Origin: Crossaster papposus
Lineage: Eukaryota; Echinodermata; Asteroidea; Velatida; Solasteridae
Length of the DNA: 64,000 nt
NCBI GenBank assembly: GCA_037893245.1
Contig: JBAIAA010000030.1
Location: 620,001 to 684,000, forward strand
Direction of reading: 5' to 3'
The notes under the pieces are model-generated. The model made no database searches. It was not told the origin of the DNA and saw only the letters and a program-made list of their open reading frames with translations. Of this stretch, positions 59,900-64,000 are shown piece after piece (the first letter of the stretch is position 1; each line of letters starts with the position of its first letter). Made by a program: the position numbers and the translations under genes.

Positions 59900-62800
59900 A
59901 CGTTAACACACGCGTTTCAAATTCGCCATAGGTTTGTGCACACAATCCCCGCCCACAAATAAGGGCATGAAGGAAAGCATGCCCCGGGAAGGGGCTGGGT
60001 GTTAGGAGATAGAGGGGGGCCTCCAGAAATGGCAAAATTAGCAATTTGACCAGGGACATGCTTTGTTAGTATTTTATTTCGATTTTCTGAAAATGTTAAC
60101 GTTAACACACGCGTTTCAAATTCGCCATAGGTTTGTGCACACAATCCCCGCCCACAATTAAGGGCATGAAGAAAAGCATGCCCCGGGAAGGGGCTGGGTG
60201 TTAGGAGATAGAGGGGGGCCTCCAGGAATGGCAAAATTAGCAATTTGACCCGGGGCATGCTTTGTTAGTATTTTATTTCGATTTTCTGAAAATTTTAACG
60301 TTAACACACGCGTTTCAAATTCGCCATAGGTTTGTGCACACAATCCCCGCCCACAAATAAGGGCATGAAGAAAAGCATGCCGCGGGAAGCGGCTGGGTGT
60401 TAGGAGATAGAGGGGGGCCTCCAGGAATGGCAAAATTAGCAATTTGACCCTGGGCATGCTTTGTTAGTATTTTATTTCGATTTTCTGAAAATGTTAACGT
60501 TAACACACGCGTTTCAAATTCGCCATAGGTTTGTGCACACAATCCCCGCCCACAAATAAGGGCATGAAGGAAAGCATGCCCCGGGAAGGGGCTGGGTGTT
60601 AGGAGATAGAGGGGGGCCTCCAGGAATGGCAAAATTAGCAATTTGACCAGGGGCATGCTTTGTTAGTATTTTATTTCGATTTTCTGAAAATGTTAACGTT
60701 AACACACGCGTTTCAAATTCGCCATAGGTTTGTGCACACAATCCCCGCCCACAAATAAGGGCATGAAGGAAAGCATGCCCCGGGAAGGGGCTGGGTGTTA
60801 GGAGATAGAGGGGGGCCTCCAGGAATGGCAAAATTAGCAATTTGACCCGGGGCATGCTTTGTTAGTATTTTATTTCGACCTTCTGAAAATTTTAACGTTA
60901 ACACACGCGTTTCAAATTCGCCATAGGTTTGTGCACACAATCCCCGCCCACAAATAAGGGCCTGAAGGAAAGCATGCCCCGGGAAGGGGCTGGGTGTTAG
61001 GAGATAGAGGGGGGCCTCCAGGAATGGCAAAATTAGCAATTTGACCCCGGGGCATGCTTTGTTAGTATTTTATTTCGATTTTCTGAAAATTGTAACGTTA
61101 ACACACGCGTTTCAAATTCGCCATAGGTTTGTGCACACAATCCCCGCCCACAAATAAGGGCATGAAGGAAAGCATGCCCCGGGAAGGGGCTGGGTGTTAG
61201 GAGATAGAGGGGGGCCTCCAGGAATGGCAAAATTAGCAATTTGACCCGGGGCATGCTTTGTTAGTATTTTATTTCGATTTTCTGAAAATGTTAACGTTAA
61301 CACACGCGTTTCAAATGCGCCATAGGTTTGTGCACACAATGCCCGCCCACAAATAAGGGCATGAAGGAAAGCATGCCCCGGGAAAGGGCTGGGTGTTAGG
61401 AGATAGAGGGGGGCCTCCAGGAATGGCACAATTAGCAATTTGACCCGGGCATGCTTTGTTAGTATTTTATTTCGATTTTCTGAAAATGTTAACGTTAACA
61501 CACGCGTTTCAAATTCGCCATAGGTTTGTGCACACAATCCCCGCCCACAAATAAGGGCATGAAGGAAAGCATGCCCCGGGCAGGGGCTGGGTGTTAGGAG
61601 ATAGAGGGGGGCCTCCAGGAATGGCAAAATTAGCAATTTGACCCGGGGCATGCTTTGTTAGTATTTTATTTCGATTTTCTGAAAATTTTAACGTTAACAC
61701 ACGCGTTTCAAATTCGCCATAGGTTTGTGCACACAATCCCAGCCCACAAATAAGGGCATGAAGGAAAGCATGCCCCGGGAAGGGGCTGGGTGTTAGGAGA
61801 TAGAGGGGGGCGTCCAGGAATGGCAAAATTAGCAATTTGACCCGGGGCATGCTTTGTTAGTATTTTATTTCGATTTTCTGAAAATTTTAACGTTAACACA
61901 CGCGTTTCAAATTCGCCATAGGTTTGTGCACACAATCCCCGCCCACAAATAAGGGCATGAAGGAAAGCATGCCCCGGGAAGGGGCTGGGTGTTAGGAGAT
62001 AGAGGGGGGCCTCCAGGAATGGCAAAATTAGCAATTTGACCCGGGGCATGCTTTGTTAGTATTTTATTTCGATTTTCTGAACATTTTAACGTTAACACAC
62101 GCGTTTCAAATTCGCCATAGGTTTGTGCACACAATCCCCGCAAACAAATAAGGGCATGAAGGCCCACAAATAAGGGCATGAAGGAAAGCATGCCCCGGGA
62201 AGGGGCTGGATGTTAGGAGATAGAGGGGGGCCTCCAGGAATGGCAAAATTAGCAATTTGACCCGGGGCATGCTTTGTTAGTATTTTATTTCGATTTTCTG
62301 AAAATTGTAACGTTAACACACGCGTTTCAAATTCGCCATAGGTTTGTGCACACAATCCCCGCCCACAAATAAGGGCATGAAGGAAAGCATGCCCCGGGAA
62401 GGGGCTGGGTGTTAGGAGATGGAGGGGGGCCTCCAGGAATGGCAAAATTAGCAATTTGACCCGGGGCATGCTTTGTTAGTATTTTATTTCGATTTTCTGA
62501 AAATTGTAACGTTAACACACGCGTTTCAAATTCGCCATAGGTTTGTGCACACAATCCCCGCCCACAAATAAGGGCATGAAGGAAAGCATGCCCCAGGAAG
62601 GGGCTGGGTGTTAGGAGATAGAGGGGGGCCTCCAGGAATGGCAAAATTAGCAATTTGACCCGGGGCATGCTTTGTTAGTATTTTATTTCGATTTTCTGAA
62701 AATGTTAACGTTAACACACGCGTTTCAAATTCGCCATAGGTTTGTGCACACAATCCCCGCCCACAAATAAGGGCATGAAGGAAAGCATGCCCCGGGAAGG

Positions 62801-62960
62801 GGCTGGGTGTTAGGAGATAGAGGGGGGCCTCCAGGAATGGCACAATTAGCAATTTGACCAGGGGCATGCTTTGTTAGTATTTTATTTCGATTTTCTGAAA
62901 ATGTTAACGTTAACACACGCGTTTCAAAATCGCCATAGGTTTGTGCACACAATCCCCGCC
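59900..62960 (-). repeat. Mixed satellite monomers without clear HOR
   Basis: Ordinary inverted monomers with several private changes (GGCCTGAAGG at about 60,961, a five-base C-run at 61,044-61,048, CAAATGCGCC at about 61,316, GGGGCGTCC at about 61,811, GATGGAGG at about 62,421). I could not recognise a clean multi-monomer lag here except links to neighbouring zones (CCAGGGGCATGC and CCTGGGCATGC tags). No gene or foreign insertion. Confidence 0.65.
62141..62184 (-). repeat. 22-bp internal duplication in one monomer
   Basis: A 22-base segment ending in AAATAAGGGCATGAAGG occurs twice in tandem (62,141-62,162 and 62,163-62,184); the first copy begins CAAAC and the second CCCAC. It is the only internal tandem duplication of this size that I noticed in the window. 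It lengthens the monomer to about 221 bp. Confidence 0.9.
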
Positions 62961-62966
62961 CACAAA

Positions 62967-62986
62967 TAAGGGCATGTGGACCCGGG
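62967..62986 (-). repeat. 123-bp truncated monomer, copy 3
   Basis: The joint reads GGGCATGTGGACCC, one base different from the other two copies, and again follows a CAAAATCGCC monomer. It lies 14.3 kb from copy 2, so the truncated monomer predates the 18-mer duplication and has been spread more than once. Confidence 0.88.
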
Positions 62987-62989
62987 GCA

Positions 62990-64000
62990 TGCTTTGTTAG
63001 TATTTTATTTAGATCTTCTGAACATTTTAACGTTAACACACGCGTTTCAAATTCGCCATAGGTTTGTGCACACAATCCCCGCCCACAAATAAGGGAATGA
63101 AGGAAAGCATGCCCCGGGAAGGGGCTGGGTGTTAGGAGATAGAGGGGGGCCTCCAGGAATGGCAAAATTAGCAATTTGACCCGGGGCATGCTTTGTTAGT
63201 ATTTTATTTCGATTTTCTGAAAATTTTAACGTTAACACACGCGTTTCAAATTCGCCATAGGTTTGTGAACACAATCTCCGCCCACAAATAAGGGCATGAA
63301 GGAAAGCATGCCCCGGGAAGGGGCTGGGTGTTAGGAGATAGAGGGGGGCCTCCAGGAATGGCAAAATTAGCAATTTGACCCGGGGCATGCTTTGTTAGTA
63401 TTTTATTTCGATTTTCTGAAAATGTTAACGTTAACACACGCGTTTCAAATTCGCCATAGGTTTGTGCACACAATCCCCGCCCACAAATAAGGGCATGAAG
63501 GAAAGCATGCCCCGGGAAGGGGCTGGGTGTTAGGAGATAGAGGGGGGCCTCCAGGAATGGCAAAATTAGCAATTTGACCCGGGGCATGCTTTGTTAGTAT
63601 TTTATTTCGATTTTCTGAACATTTTAACGTTAACACACGCGTTTCAAATTCGCCATAGGTTTGTGCACACAATCCCCGCCCACAAATAAGGGAATGAAGG
63701 AAAGCATGCCCCGGGAAGGGGCTGGGTGTTAGGAGATAGAGGGGGGCCTCCAGGAATGGCATAATTAGCAATTTGACCCGGGCATGCTTTGTTAGTATTT
63801 TATTTCGATTTTCTGAAAATGTTAACGTTAACACACGCGTTTCAAATTCGCCATAGGTTTGTGCACACAATCCCCGCCCACAAATAAGGGCATGAAGGGA
63901 AGCATGCCCCGGGAAGGGGCTGGGTGTTAGGAGATAGAGGGGGGCCTCCAGGAATGGCAAAATTAGCAATTTGACCCGGGGCATGCTTTGTTAGTATTTT
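62990..64000 (-). repeat. HOR relative of the 57.6-58.5 kb block
   Basis: The order GGGAATGAAGG, GTTTGTGAACAC (63,268), and the GCATAATTAG/CCCGGGCATGC monomer (63,762) repeats that at 57,780-58,470, but with one extra monomer: the lag is 5,317 bp at the first tags and 5,516 at the last. The array continues past the window end. Confidence 0.72.

Larger units (their letters stand above)
11936..64000 (-). repeat. Same 199-bp satellite array, inverted (right arm)
   Basis: About 262 copies of the same monomer, now reading on the minus strand; the + strand shows the reverse-complement landmark CCCGGGGCATGC every 199 bp. The block runs to the last base, so the array continues beyond the window. It contains several zones of higher-order repeats (annotated separately), a few truncated monomers (180 bp and 123 bp) and one 22-bp internal duplication, but no foreign sequence or gene. 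Divergence between monomers is low throughout, by eye a few substitutions per 199 bp. Long-range order is much stronger than in the leftmost 5 kb, which suggests repeated recent amplification of multi-monomer units. Confidence 0.98.

Noticed and set aside
1-64000. Hundreds of open frames of 75-220 codons, most of 113 codons starting MPRVKLLILPF, as a possible repeat-protein family
   Set aside because: They recur every 199 bp, overlap each other in different frames, follow the array orientation and change amino acids freely at substitution sites. Because 199 is not a multiple of three, the frame shifts at every monomer. The longer ones (179 codons and more) arise only where a small indel makes a monomer's length a multiple of three or a truncated monomer joins frames.
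1-64000. CRISPR array
   Set aside because: The repeats are 199 bp and contiguous with no unique spacers.
1-64000. Ribosomal spacer or 5S/tRNA gene cluster
   Set aside because: No RNA-gene sequence, internal promoter boxes or cloverleaf potential is recognisable in the monomer.

Overview
The whole 64 kb window is one tandem satellite DNA array. I find no protein-coding gene, RNA gene, CRISPR array or recognisable transposon in it. The monomer is 199 bp: 777-975 is a typical copy, and homologous positions recur at 199-bp steps from end to end, giving roughly 320 copies. This, with extensive higher-order repeats (HORs) and inversion, points to constitutive heterochromatin of a eukaryote (centromeric, pericentromeric or subtelomeric). 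I do not recognise the satellite family and cannot name the organism. Each monomer has an AT-rich third and a GC-rich part holding a 15-bp inverted repeat (arms 61 bp apart), several short palindromes and a G-rich strand with four G-runs.

Layout. From 1 to 11,933 the monomers run on the + strand (about 60 copies). At 11,934-11,935 the orientation flips, and monomers run on the - strand to 64,000 (about 262 copies). The flip is a fold-back: 14-bp arms around a 36-nt spacer, continuing outward past a 12-bp deletion. Rare monomer variants are mirrored across it in the same order, but the axis of mirror symmetry (about 12,807) lies 0.87 kb to the right of the flip, so about 1.75 kb of unmatched monomers sits between the arms.

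Zones. 1-5.6 kb: older mixed monomers with a 13-mer duplication (lag 2,586). 5.6-9.6 kb: the mirrored outer segment and a 9-mer duplication (lag 1,793). 9.05-11.93 and 13.1-16.2 kb: strict two-monomer alternation (398-bp dimer). 15.5-18.3 kb: 8-mer duplication (lag 1,595). 18.4-20.2 kb: mirror partner of 5.65-7.37 kb. 20.2-28.3 kb: 11/12-mer HOR with a 19-bp deletion marker. 28.4-29.8 kb: small dimer and trimer blocks. 30-34 kb: 13-mer. 34-43 kb: 8-, 16-, 6- and 10-mer steps marked by a HindIII-site variant, including a very recent 1,200-bp 6-mer duplication. 44.4-51.1 kb: 18-mer HOR (about 3,507 bp) with a 123-bp truncated monomer. 50.5-55.3 kb: 6-4-4-6-mer steps. 55.5-64 kb: 8-mer and 2-mer steps.

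Nothing here acts as a gene set. The open reading frames of about 113 codons that recur every 199 bp are by-products of the repeat: 199 is not a multiple of 3, so the frame changes with every monomer. The interest of the window is structural: an inverted satellite array whose inversion point, mirrored variants and HOR steps record how it grew.
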